DNA of 64,000 nucleotides. It comes from Glebionis coronaria (lineage: Eukaryota > Streptophyta > Magnoliopsida > Asterales > Asteraceae). The notes under the pieces were generated by a model. That model was not told where the DNA came from. It made no database searches and saw nothing but the letters and a program-made list of their open reading frames with translations. Position numbers and translations under genes: made by a program. The stretch lies in assembly GCA_025667525.1 (NCBI GenBank), contig CM046874.1, forward strand, positions 663,480,963 to 663,544,962, written 5' to 3'. Positions 12,152 through 23,118 of this stretch are shown here, piece after piece; position 1 is the stretch's first letter; every line of letters starts with the position of its first letter.

Positions 12152-13617
12152 ATGGTTCTCACATCTGAGCAGGAATAACTCAATGCAGCAGTCCAAGCTG
12201 TGATGTAGGCTCTGCTTCCTCAGCTGAGGAACGATATCAGGGCCGAGGTGCAGGCTGCCAACAATCAGCACCAGCACCAGCATCTTAATCCTCCTCCTCC
12301 TCCAGCAACAATGGTCACATGGCTGGAGAGATTCAAAAAGCAACGTCCTCGATCCTTCGAGAGAACTGACAGACCGAGTGAGGCTGAAAGCTGGTTAGCT
12401 CATATCAAGAAGATATTTGATGTAATGTGCTGCGACCTCGTCTTCAAGTCGAGGTTGGCCTATTACAAGTTCGAAGGTGACGTACTAGGATGGTGGAAGG
12501 CAGTAAAGCAGTCTGAGGGAGGTGACAATTGGGTGGCTGGCTTGACTTGGGCTCAGTTCAGGGAGTTAGTGATGGGACAGTTCTTTCCCAAGGCTGATCA
12601 GGACAAGCTGAAGAGGGAATACCACGGGACCAGGCAAAGAGCTGGGCAGAACATCAACGAGTTCATGCAGCGCTTTCTTCGTTTGACTGGTTTTCTTGTA
12701 GCATCATCTAGTACTTCCGAAGAGCACGCATACCACTTTCGTTGGGCTCTTCGTACGTCGGTCGCCAACAAATTGGTGTGTGCTACCTTCAACACGGTGG
12801 CACAAGTAGCCGATGCAACATGTAAGCTGGAGATGCTGCAGGAGAGAGAGAAATTTGGTGAAGCAGAGAGACCCCAAAAGAAGTATTTGTTCATCACTCA
12901 GAGTTAACCATTTCAATTCATTCAGTACTATCCAAATAGTGATCCTTCTCTTTAAACTGTATCTTCCAGGAAGAAGACTGGGGACCGGTCTCAACCGGCT
13001 ACTCAACAGCAACCTACTCAGCCCAAGGGTAACGGTTAGACCCAAGACCGTTCTGCTACGGATAGGCGTGGCGGTAATGATAATTACCGTAACAACGCTG
13101 GCAACTCCAACAGCAGAAGGTCCCTAAACTTACTCATTTTCCTTATGTTACATGTTTATGATTCAAATTTTGACACTTTAGCATCTTCTAACATGAATCC
13201 TGGTAACCGAAGGGAGCAGGACCATAGAAGTTCACAACCTAACCGTACAGCTATTACTGGTATTACGTCTTACATTTTCTGCATTGTCCTTTTGTACCTA
13301 TAAACCATGTCTCATGTGTACTTTTATGAACAGGCTCCCAGCCAGCAAAGGCACCTGTTGGAGGGTATACTCACCCTCTATGCACTACCTGCAACCGTAG
13401 GCACCCAGGGCCATGTAACTGCGATAGCGATGCTTGCTTCAAGTGTGGCCTGACTGGTCATCACATGAAGGACTTCCGCAAGGGCGAGATGGAGGGAAAA
13501 TCTGGACATGCCGACTCCAAGCCATCTCCTACTAGTGGGCGGGTGTACACGACCTCTCGTGATTATGCCAGGAAGTCGACAGGTACCATCACTAGAATCT
13601 TGTATATGTATGGTTAA
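12152..13617 (+). pseudogene. gag: G gag (capsid and zinc knuckle), broken
   Basis: The ATG at 12152 opens the frame, but TAA at 12176 and another stop near 12206 follow; the frame then stays open to 12906. This piece contains the Ty3-type capsid (WLERFKKQRP, ESWLAHIKKIFDV, LVMGQFFPKADQDKLKREY). Downstream is a proline/asparagine-rich linker and a zinc knuckle (CFKCGLTGHHMKD) whose last cysteine is replaced by phenylalanine. Two segments look like introns: 13120-13212 and 13260-13333, both GT...AG with pyrimidine-rich tails. Removing each keeps the surrounding Gag-like frame. In-frame stops near 13037 and at 13615 show it is dead. Confidence 0.75.
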
Positions 13618-16527
13618 GCTGCATGTGTTTTATTTGACACGGGTGCTACTCATTCGGTCATTTCTACTGCTTATGCCAAGAATGTTAGGATATCCCCTAT
13701 GCCATTAGAGAATGTATTAAACTTTTCCACGCCTTTAAGAGACCCTGTACACATAGCCCATAGGTACAAGAGCCTTCCCCTAGAATTTGACGACAAGATT
13801 CGTCCTGTTGACGCACTTCTAATAGATATGTGCGATTTTGGCATGATATTGGGCATGGACTGGCTATCCAAACATCACGCCACCATTAAATGCCATTCAT
13901 ATCGAGTCATCGTTGGTGATGTAGATGCACTAGAGTACATTCAAAACGGTTTCATACCCGGAAGGTCTGTACAAATAATTTCAACCTTACAAGCACGTGC
14001 ACTACTGTCACATGGTTGTGAGGACTATCTTGCTACTGTTCATGATCTAGAGGCTGAATCTCCATCTATCCTGAATCAGCCAATCGTGTTAGAATTCTCA
14101 GAGGTGTTTCCAGAAGAACTTCCGGGCATACCACCTGCTCATGAAGTGGAGTTTAATATTGAGCTCATCCAAGGAGCTGAGCCAATTTCTAAGGCTCCTT
14201 ATCGCATGGCTCCCATAGAGCTGAAGGAGTTAAAGGAACAACTGCAGCAACTGTTGGAACGCGGTTTCATTCAACCTAGAGATTCTCCATGGGGCGCACC
14301 TGTTCTGTTCGTAAAGAAGAAGGACGGCAGTATGCGTCTCTGCATAGATTATCTTGAGCTTAACAAGATCACTATCAGGAATAGATATCCACTGCCACGC
14401 ATTGACGACTTCTTGACCAACTCCAAGGGGCCAAACATTTCTCCAAGATTGATCTAAGGTCGGGAAATCATCAGTTACGGGTTAAAGAGTAGGACATCGC
14501 CAAGACTGCTTTCCGTATACGTTATGAGCACTACGAATTTGTAATCATGCCATTTGGTCTTACCAATGCTCCAGTTGTTTTCATGGACTTGATTAATATT
14601 TTCCATGAGTTCCTAGATAAGTTCGTCATTGTTTTCATTGACGATATTCTGATTTTCTCTAAGTCAAAGGAGGAATACAAAGACCATCTTCGTATTGTAC
14701 TATAGATACTTCGCCAGAAGCAGTTGTCTGCTAAATTCTCCAAGTGTGAGTTCTGGTTAGACAAGGTGGCATTTCTAGGCCACATTGTATCAGCAGATGG
14801 AATAACCATGGACCAACGAAGGTTGAGGCTATTACCAAGTAGCCAAGGGCCGAAATCAGCGACTGAAGTTCGTAGTTTCCTAGGTTTAGCTGGTTACTAC
14901 CGTAGGTTGGTAGAGAAATTTTCCCGTTTAGTACTGCCATTGACCAAACTGATGCGGAAATGGGAGAAATTCATCTGGACTGAAGAAAGAGAGAAGAGCT
15001 TTGAAGACCTAAAGCAGAAGCTGGTATCTACACTGATTCTTACTCTCCCATCTGGTACAGGTGGATCTCAAATCTATAGTGATGCTTTAGGGAAGGGACT
15101 CGGCTGTGTTCTCATGCAACATGGGAAACTGATTGTGTATGCATCACGGCAGCTTAAGCCTTATGAGGAGAACTACCCTATGCATGACTTAGAACTTGTA
15201 GTAGTCATATTTGCATTAAAGATATGGAGGCACTACTTGTATGGAGAATCATGTGATATCTTCACAAATCATAAGAGCCTGAAATACATCTTCACTCAAC
15301 GTGAGTTGAACATGAGACAAAGAAGATGGTTAGAGCTGTTGATGGATTATGACATTAATATACAGTATCATCCCGGCAAGGCGAATGTAGTGGCAGATGC
15401 ACTTAGTAGGAAGTCCAGTATGATCAACGGCATTAAAATTAAGGAAGAGATTATAAGAGACTTGGAACAACTAGACATTGAGATCATGGTACGTGGACAA
15501 CACGGTTACTGGGCTAATCTTAGAGTAGAACCTGAGTTACTCTCTAGGATCAAGGAAGCTTAGAAGGATGATGGTGAAATTTAGGCGATTATTCAGAACA
15601 TAGAGCAGCAGATGGAGTTTCGGTTGGATGACGATGGTATCTTATGGCAGGGCACCAGACTTTGTTTTCTTGATGATCTTGCACTCAGGAAAGCATTATT
15701 AGCTGAAGCTTATAGTTCCCCATCCTCCATTCATCCTGGTTCAACCAAGATGTACCACGACATCAAGCAGTACTTTTGGGGGAGTGGTATGAAACAGGAT
15801 GTTGCTACTTATGTCTCCAAATGTCTTACCTGCCAGCAGGTTAAGATCGAGCATCAACGGTCTAGTGGTCTACTACAACCGTTAGACATTCCAGAGTGGA
15901 AGTGGGACAAGATCACCATGGATTTTGTTACCGGTCTTCCGTAGACAAAAAAGAGGCATGATCGATTTGGGTTATCGTTGATCGACTTGCTAAGTCAGCT
16001 CATTTCTTACCGATCCGCAAGGATGATCCAGTCAGCAAACTCGCCGATACTTACAAGAAGGAGATCATGAGACTTCATGGTGATTCGTCTAGTATCGTCT
16101 CGGACAGAGATCCTCGGTTCACTTCGCGATTTTGGAAGAGTCTGCAGAAAGCTTGGGGAACAAAACTTAACCTTAGCATGGCTTTTCATACTCAAACAGA
16201 CGGATAATAGGATCGGACTATTTAGACATTGGAAGACATGCTCCGAGCGTATGCCTTGGAGTACACAGGAAATTAGGACGATTACATCTGTTTAGTAGAG
16301 TTTGCATACAACAACAGTTGGCACGCCAGCATTAAGTGTGCACCATTCGAGATGTTGTATGGTAGGAAGTTTCACGTCCCAATCAGTTGGGATCAGGTTG
16401 GTGAGTGAACACTTGAAGGACCGGAGATGATAAAGTTGACCAACGAGAAGGTTGTAGCTAAGCAGAAATTGTAGGGAGCTCGTACACGTAAGAAGAGTTA
16501 TGCCGACAAGCATCGTAGGGACTTATA
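13618..16527 (+). pseudogene. pol: G pol: protease, RT, RNase H, integrase N part, broken
   Basis: Protease motif [10 protein letters not shown] at 13627-13656. RT begins with [15 protein letters not shown] and [10 protein letters not shown] (about 14200-14355); the frame breaks near 14430. The catalytic FIDD box is at about 14635-14646 and a TAG lies at 14703. From 14724 the frame is open through the RT thumb ([11 protein letters not shown]) and RNase H ([20 protein letters not shown]) to 15563. Integrase has an HHCC-type zinc site (H..., CLTCQQVK) and MDFVTGLP before a stop at 15942, then SDRDPRFTSRFW in another frame. It is cut at about 16521-16527 by the insert that follows. At least six disabling changes. 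Confidence 0.8.
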
Positions 16528-18902
16528 ATATAAGAATTTTTCAACACTTTTTATGTCTATTTATCGTTCCTCGAATCGACTCGAATTGAAATCCAGTTTT
16601 ATCATTAAGACTTTATTTTTTTTTTGTTAATAAAAGCGTATTTTGGTATTATTAACTACTTGGCACAAAAGACGTAAAAAGTAAAAATACTAATATACGT
16701 AATACGTAGTATTTTAAATCAAATTGCAAGTATACAATTGAAACACAAAATAAAATTTTAACAATCTATTATTATTAGACTACTATTATTTCTATACTAA
16801 AAGAAAACGAAAATGACAAACTGACTTAAACTAATAGACACAAATTTGAAAACAAGTATGAAATCAGTACACAAACATTACGCTTATAAAACAAAGCCCA
16901 AAAAATGGCCCAAAAAGAAATATAAACTCACACACTATTTATCTATAACCAACAAATAGGACTAAAACCGGAATAGACTCAACAGACTAATACTAACCTT
17001 AAACTATTTGAACAAGAAAAGAATGAGTACTGAAATACGAACATACAAGATCAGGGACTAAACATGCCTAATTATGCAAAACTTCAAATGAATTGACATG
17101 ATAACAGAATGCAAGATGAGACTTATAGTTACCTTTTTCCTTACCACTTATTATTATTTATAGAAAAAAAAATCTTTAAACACTTCCTAGGGAATAATTA
17201 AGATTGTCCAATTTTCATTTAAACTATGATTCAAAGAAATCAAACACAACTATGTTCATTAGAAAATTCATATAATGAACAAAGCATATGATCAGCTTTT
17301 CTTTGATAAAAAAAAATCAGGTAAACTAATTAACTATATATATCATAGACCTCAAATGCACTATCTAATAGGTAGAATTTAGGCAGGCAATACTATTCTC
17401 TAATCTTAGACAGAAACTGAGCAAAGAGTTTGCAATTTCTCATCAGCTTTTACCAAATTTAAATTCCAATTGCCTAAAATACTCATTCAAAGCAGCTCTT
17501 ATACTAATCCACTAGAATTATCACATTACCAATTCATTTAAGCACTATATGAGGCACAATCAGGTGATATCTACTAACTCCAAAAACTAGATAACAAGTT
17601 TTACTAGAATTAATAAACAGCAAACTTCAAAAGTCTAAGAACACTTTCAAAACAATTACACGTCGAATTCTAACAAACAAAGCAAATGACACTATTACAC
17701 TACAACTGCTACTATCAGATTTGACTAAAAAACTTAAAAAGGAAAATATTATACCAGCATCTCGGCCTGTCCGCTGATGACGACGAGCTGCTGAACGAAC
17801 TAAACATATATCGAGCTACACCGAATGAACCGAAACTGCACCGCTGTCTCTTATGATAAACTTGTACCTAAATCAACTTTAACAACCAAGAAATCAATAA
17901 GTAGGAACTCAAATTCACAAGCTCATTGTGAGCTTATACAGTAAGAAAAGATAAAAATAACATGAACAGTAACTCGAACTAAATAAGAAACTAATATCGA
18001 AGCTAAACCGCACCAAAACTATCATACTTCGAATCATAAACAGCCTTCGAATATCAAATCGAAAATATGACGCCTCTTATAAGCCGAAACTTTAATCAAT
18101 AAACTACAATCATAACCGAAATCTTCAACCGAGACTTAAACTGGAACCAACGAATCGCACCTACGAAACTATCCGAATCTAATCTCGAATCAACTGTCAA
18201 ACGAAAACCATCAACATCAACAAACTAACAAATCTGAAACCTGGAGCTAAACAAACTCTGAATCAAAACTAAATCTTCATTATAAATTGAATCTTAATAC
18301 AAATTTGATAAAGTGAAAATAGTAGATACCAACTTATCTATAATCTACTCCTATTTGAAGAACCGAAATAAGATAGAATGATAAATCTACTCCTATAAAA
18401 AAACGCAGAAAAGAATATGAAAGAAGTGATAAAATTGGAATGTATTATTGCGTAATATGTAAGCTATGTATCTTTTTAAAGCTATATCCATAATCTCTGT
18501 TATATCTTATTTTCCTTGGGCCTTCAACTTGTATTATATGCAGTTGTTGGGCCATTCTCATCTTGGGCCAGCGAATTCTTGTGTTTTGGGCCAGCAGACT
18601 TGTGTTTTGGGCCAGCTATATAAAATGGGCTAGTGAGACATATTATTGGGTCGGTCCGATGCATACAAATGGTTTCGTCGGCCCAATAAAATATGAAGGC
18701 ACCGTTGGACTTGTTTCTTCGTCTTCTTTCCAATTCTCGTGTCCATTTTGGCTATTTGGTTTCATTTCTTGAGATTTCTTTGATATCCGTACCTACACAC
18801 GCACAAACAACAAAACAAGCATATATGTGGCAATATTGATGATTATTTATTTGTTTTAGCACATTTTACAAGGAAATATGATTACCAATTAGAGTCACAT
18901 CA
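16528..18902. mobile_element. Unclassified 2.4-kb insertion inside G integrase
   Basis: The integrase reading breaks after ACTTATA (16521-16527) and resumes at ACTTACA (18903-18909), so these may be a diverged target duplication of 7-9 bp. I see no convincing terminal inverted repeat, LTR, or Helitron-style end. The interior is AT-rich and has no ORF with a recognisable domain. The right end (18510-18690) is unlike the rest: seven TGGGCY boxes and a TATATAAAA. It could be a decayed DNA transposon carrying host sequence; class undetermined. Confidence 0.55.
18517..18685 (+). promoter_or_regulatory. TGGGCC-box cluster with TATA, promoter-like
   Basis: TGGGCC at 18517, 18548, 18564, 18587 and 18608, TGGGCT at 18626, and the reverse form GGCCCA at 18680. 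TATATAAAA lies at 18617-18625. Three boxes sit in a loose tandem repeat of 21-23 bp. TGGGCC/T (site II) elements are known TCP-binding sites in promoters of plant housekeeping genes. No gene follows; downstream is G integrase. A captured promoter is inferred. Confidence 0.45.
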
Positions 18903-19336
18903 ACTTACATTTCAACGTCGGAGATCATGTCTTTCTTAAGGTATCACTGGCACGTGGTGTTAGACATTTTGGAATCAAAGGGAAACTCAGTCCTCGATTC
19001 ATTGGACCGTTTGATATCATCGAGCGAGTCGGTGAAGTATCTTATCGCTTAGCGTTACCTCCGTAGCTTTCTAACGTTCATGACGTGTTTCATGTGTCCT
19101 TACTTAGAGGGTATAATTATCATCCCCTTCACATGGTTCGGTATCTACTGGAACGGATTCGTGAAGATCTTACCTTCATAGAGGAACCCGAACGAGTTCT
19201 TGACAAACAAGAACGAGTCATGAGGAAGAAGATGATTCCATTTGTCAAAATCCTTTGGAGGGATCATACCGATCGGGAAGCCACTTGGGAAACAGAGAAG
19301 TCTATCCGGGCTTCTTACTCTCATTTCATGTTTTGA
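18903..19336 (+). pseudogene. pol: G integrase C-terminus with chromodomain, broken
   Basis: Same frame from FNVGDHVFLKVSL through GPFDIIERVGEVSYRLALPP, then an in-frame TAG at 19064-19066, then DVFHVSLLRGY and a chromodomain-like tail, KILWRDHTDREATWE, ending at a TGA at 19334. This is the part of pol expected to target chromatin in chromoviruses. Separated from the rest of pol by the 16528-18902 insertion. Confidence 0.8.
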
Positions 19337-19412
19337 ATTCGGGTATGTTCCTCTTTCAGATTACTTTATCTATAATTCGGGGACGAAATTATTCTTTTTA
19401 GGGGGGAAGAGT

Positions 19413-20668
19413 TGTAAAACCCACATGATTTTACCATGAACAGCGCACTTAGTAAACGTACGTACATATAAAAACTTTCCTTTTATAGCATGAACACATG
19501 TCACGATTATTAATTACAGAAGTTATGTACATATTATTACACGATAAGTATTAAGTACGTGATAGTACACGATAATTATTAACAATAATAATTATAATCA
19601 CGACATGAAATCATGAACGTAAATCACGAACACGAAATTACGTACTTAATTAATATAATACGATTAATATCGTTACGTACAAGTATTTATATATGATGCG
19701 AACACTTAATTATATTATAACACGAAAACACGAACATACGAACACGTAAAATATAACACAAAAAAACTTCAGGTTTTTCCCATGTGGGCCCCATATGCCA
19801 CGGACACCAAGAGACAAAAAGGGCCATGCCCACTTTGGTTTTTACAAAAATAACTAAAAGGGGAAACACTTATTCATTTGTCAGAGTTTATAAAAAACAA
19901 AAACCCTAGCCTCTTTTTTTTCTTCTCTTTGGCCGTCGGCAACAACAACACCACAAGGGTGTTTGATTTGGTTTTTGATTGATTAATTCAAGCATTGTGT
20001 TTGTGTTATTAACCTCCATCCGTTACACGCATTCGGTAATATGTTATCCCTTTTCTTTGATTCTTTTTATTTAATTATGAACATGTAAACATGAGATTAA
20101 ATAAACAAGTAATTAAAACATGTTAGACTTGTCATGGGGGAAAATTAAAGGGATGTTTCATGTTTGTTTGTTCGACCGACACCCAACCGAGAGCCCCATG
20201 GCTCTCAGATTGCTTTGGTTCGCACCACCAACCGAGACCTCGTGTCTCGGTATGGTTGGTCTCGGTCGGCTGCAGGATCAAGGGACCCCCGACGTGAGTC
20301 GGGGTGGCCTTGTGGTTTGATTGGGGTCTCGGCAGCAACAAGCCACCACCATCAGCAAACAGCCAGTGGTGGTTTTGGGTCAAGCAGGGGGAACCGCCGC
20401 GGCAACAGGAGGAAACCACCGGCACACAGCCGATGGGAACTCCACTGTGGTCAACGGCGAGCCGAGTGGGACAAGAACAGTGGCAACCGGCCGAGCCGGT
20501 TAGCCACTGTTAAGGGTATGTTTAGTTGGTCCGGTTCATGGGGTTTCCGGGTCCGGTTCACGACATGTCTATATTAAATTCACGAGTTCGGTTCATGCCT
20601 AAAACTGTACAAGTATTAATTTTTACAAGTTATATTATTTAACAAGAAATTAAAGTAATTAAACATAT
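19413..20668 (+). repeat. 3' LTR of element G, first 1.25 kb only
   Basis: Begins TGTAAAACCC after the polypurine run and follows the 5' LTR until about 20656, where homology stops just before the LTR of M. The remaining 2.3 kb should lie to the right of M's far end, outside the window. Confidence 0.8.
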
Positions 20669-20962
20669 TGTAGAATAATGATAATCTTAGAACTAATCAA
20701 GAGGGTTGTTGTTTTTCTAGAGAGAGAAACTAGAGAGAGAAAGAAAACTTGTATTAATGAAATATTAAGTAAACAACGAACACCCCTTTCCATGGTAGAA
20801 AGGGGTTTATATTCCAAGTCCCTTAGTGGACTTGGGCTTCCGGCCCATGAACATGCTCATGGGTCGGGCTAATGTAAATATAACTAAACTTATACTACGA
20901 GCCTATAACTATATTGTTGGAGTGACCGAGACTTTCTTAATACAAAAAACGTATTTCCAACA
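20669..20962 (-). repeat. 3' LTR of element M, 294 bp
   Basis: On the minus strand it starts TGTTGGAAATACG directly after GGGGGAGAT and ends ATTCTACA, giving TG...CA ends. It interrupts the gypsy LTR. It has AATATAAA as a TATA-like box and the paired inverted repeats described separately. Confidence 0.8.
20782..20863 (-). promoter_or_regulatory. M LTR core promoter with inverted repeats
   Basis: In plus coordinates: ACCCCTTTC (20782-20790) with GAAAGGGGT (20798-20806), a perfect 9-bp stem; AATATAAA (minus strand) at 20806-20813; CCAAGTCC (20814-20821) with GGACTTGG (20828-20835), a perfect 8-bp stem. A third inverted repeat, CCCATGA (20844-20850) with TCATGGG (20857-20863), lies further upstream on the minus strand. 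Confidence 0.65.
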
Positions 20963-22860
20963 ATCTCCCCCAAAGGGAGGTCACTCCAAATTTACAAAGT
21001 CCTAATCTAGCATGTTAGATCTTGTTCTTGAGCTCGTAGTCCACTTTCTCTTTTCTTCTTTAACTTTTCTTTTGTTTGTTAATATGTGTTGAATAACATT
21101 AGGCTTTTGCTTGGAACATGTTCTTTTGACCTTTCACATGCAGTCTTTATCTTCTTGTGATATTCGCCTCTTCGTGACTTCATGTCCCACATAACTATCC
21201 TTTGTTGAATTCTTGAAAGTTTCAGAGTCGATACAGCGGAAGACTTTTAGGTCAGACTTTCTTGAATTTGATGAAATATTTGATGCAGAAGGAATAAGTA
21301 TGTGAGGACGACTTCAACTGGTACACCGCAACGCCACCGTCTTCAAATGCAGCAACATAATAAGACACGAATAAAATGGCTTTGACATTTTATTCTGATT
21401 CAGTAGCGTTTTACCTCCGGTCGGTGAAGACCGTTGGATGATAATAAATATCGTACTTGTGACAGGTAGCTCTAATTAAAGATCTCCTTGACAAGATTTC
21501 GCGGGTAAACCCGTTCTCTTTATTCGACCATGAAAAGCTAACTTCGAACATAAAGAGTGAATCATTTGGATTAAAAATCCGTATGATTGAAGCCGTCAAT
21601 TCATGAAACCTGAAACAAGTGAATTTCAATTAAGATTTTCACCATCGTTGCTTTTCAGTTATCACGAGCTTGATTCAAATAGATTCTTGCTTGTCACCTA
21701 CCGCAGTGCTGTTTGATGTTGACACTGGAAGGATTTCCACTCTTCATTGTGAACACTAAAGAGTGCCACTCTGAGTGTTCTGGCAAGATCACATGGATAA
21801 TGCGTAGAGGCCCTGGAACAAGTTTATTCTCAATTAAGAGTTAAACCATCGTTTCTTTCCAGTTATCACAAGATTAGTTCTTAAAGAACCGCACGTGTCA
21901 CCTACCATGAGTTTGTTTGATGTTGGCTCAAGCAGGATTTCCATCTTCATTGTAATACTTTCGTATTACTCAGATGTTCTGGAAATATTACAAGAATATT
22001 ATGTAGGACTCATAAAAATATTTCTTGTTTTTAAAATTGTGTCCTAATGAGACTTTTGATGATCTCGTGGCTCTAGACTCAATAGTGCATTTTTTGTTTT
22101 GGTGAGCGGAGGCTGGAGAGGATTGCCACCTTTTCAATATCAATTTATTCGGGGTGAATAAACCGATAGATAACGTGTTGAACTCCGTGACATTAAAACA
22201 AATATATTTTAAGAGATATTTGAGTTGGCTGGGAGGGGTTGTGCATCGCATCACTGGGTCCATGATACTTTGTCTTCAAGATGAGTTGACCCGGTTTCTG
22301 CCTAAGTTTTAAGGAGGGCTTCTTTCTTTACACCCTTTATCTTTACATTTTTTTTTCATTCTTCAACCCCTTCAATGCTTACCAATACATCATCACTAGC
22401 AACTACTTGTGATTGTTCTAGTGCTAGCATCAGTACTTGGTCGGCATTCAGCTACGTTCACAGTCCATTCTCCATCTTTCCTAATGACTTCTATTTTCTA
22501 ACTATGGAATTGTCCTTGGGAAGATTCCTCCGGTTCTGGAAGAATCATTGGACTAGCACCTAATCCTACCACCCTTTTGTCACCACATCCGTCGTGAATT
22601 AAGTTTCTTTTGGGTAAGTACTTGTCACCATGAAACATCCTTGAAAACTCACTTAAGATACTTGTGATATAAATATCAAAATTTTGTATCTTTAAGTGTT
22701 TTTGTTCATAAAAAATGCTCCCCCTTAACATGTGCAGTACACATAATAAGTTGATTTATACTTGAAGTCTTTTTCATGTTTAGCCAAATATAATATCAAG
22801 TCTCCTTAATCCCATTTTCTCCCCTTATCCAGAATGTTGACCATTAATATTTTGGATATA
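20963..22860 (-). repeat. 3' noncoding tract of M
   Basis: Reverse-oriented copy of the tracts at 1, 2190 and 41700, including the two ~200-bp units (GTTCTGG landmark at 21777 and 21976). The small ORF at 21411-21629 resembles the one at 3384-3617 but is broken in the other two copies. Confidence 0.7.
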
Positions 22861-23118
22861 AATGGATTAACCGGTCTTTAGGTAACAAAATGAAATCAGT
22901 TTCTGGCCAAAGAACATATCAATGATCCCGCTCAAATTAATGAGGGTTAGTTGTAGTGCTTGAGTATGATAGATTTTGAAAGATTTAGAATCTCGTGAGA
23001 AATTCTTGAAACATTATCAGACTTTCACACTACAGTAGGCCAGAAAAGCACAATATTCACAATATTTACATATTCACAAATTAAACAATATAGAGAAGAG
23101 CTGAGATAGTACGACCCA

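Larger units (their letters stand above)
8160..20668 (+). mobile_element. Element G: chromodomain Ty3/gypsy retrotransposon, decayed
   Basis: 5' LTR, primer site, gag, protease, RT, RNase H, integrase, chromodomain, polypurine tract (AGGGGGGAAGAG, about 19400-19411) and a partial 3' LTR are present in order. The C-terminal chromodomain-like segment and the long LTR suggest a Tekay/Del-type chromovirus; this is inferred from architecture. Coding regions hold many stops and frameshifts. A MITE sits in the 5' LTR, a 2.4-kb piece in the integrase, and copia M interrupts the 3' LTR at 20669. LTR copies show clear divergence by eye, so G is older than Y. Confidence 0.85.

Noticed and set aside
12598..13045. 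Minus-strand ORFs opposite gypsy gag
   Set aside because: They are shadows of the plus-strand Gag, with no independent motif.
13570..13617. Third intron in gypsy gag before the protease
   Set aside because: The frame reads through from the zinc knuckle to the DTG motif with only one stop codon, so no intron is needed.
16528..18902. Helitron or Mutator element
   Set aside because: No CTRR end with hairpin and no long terminal inverted repeats; the flank repeat ACTTAYA is too short and diverged to fix a class.
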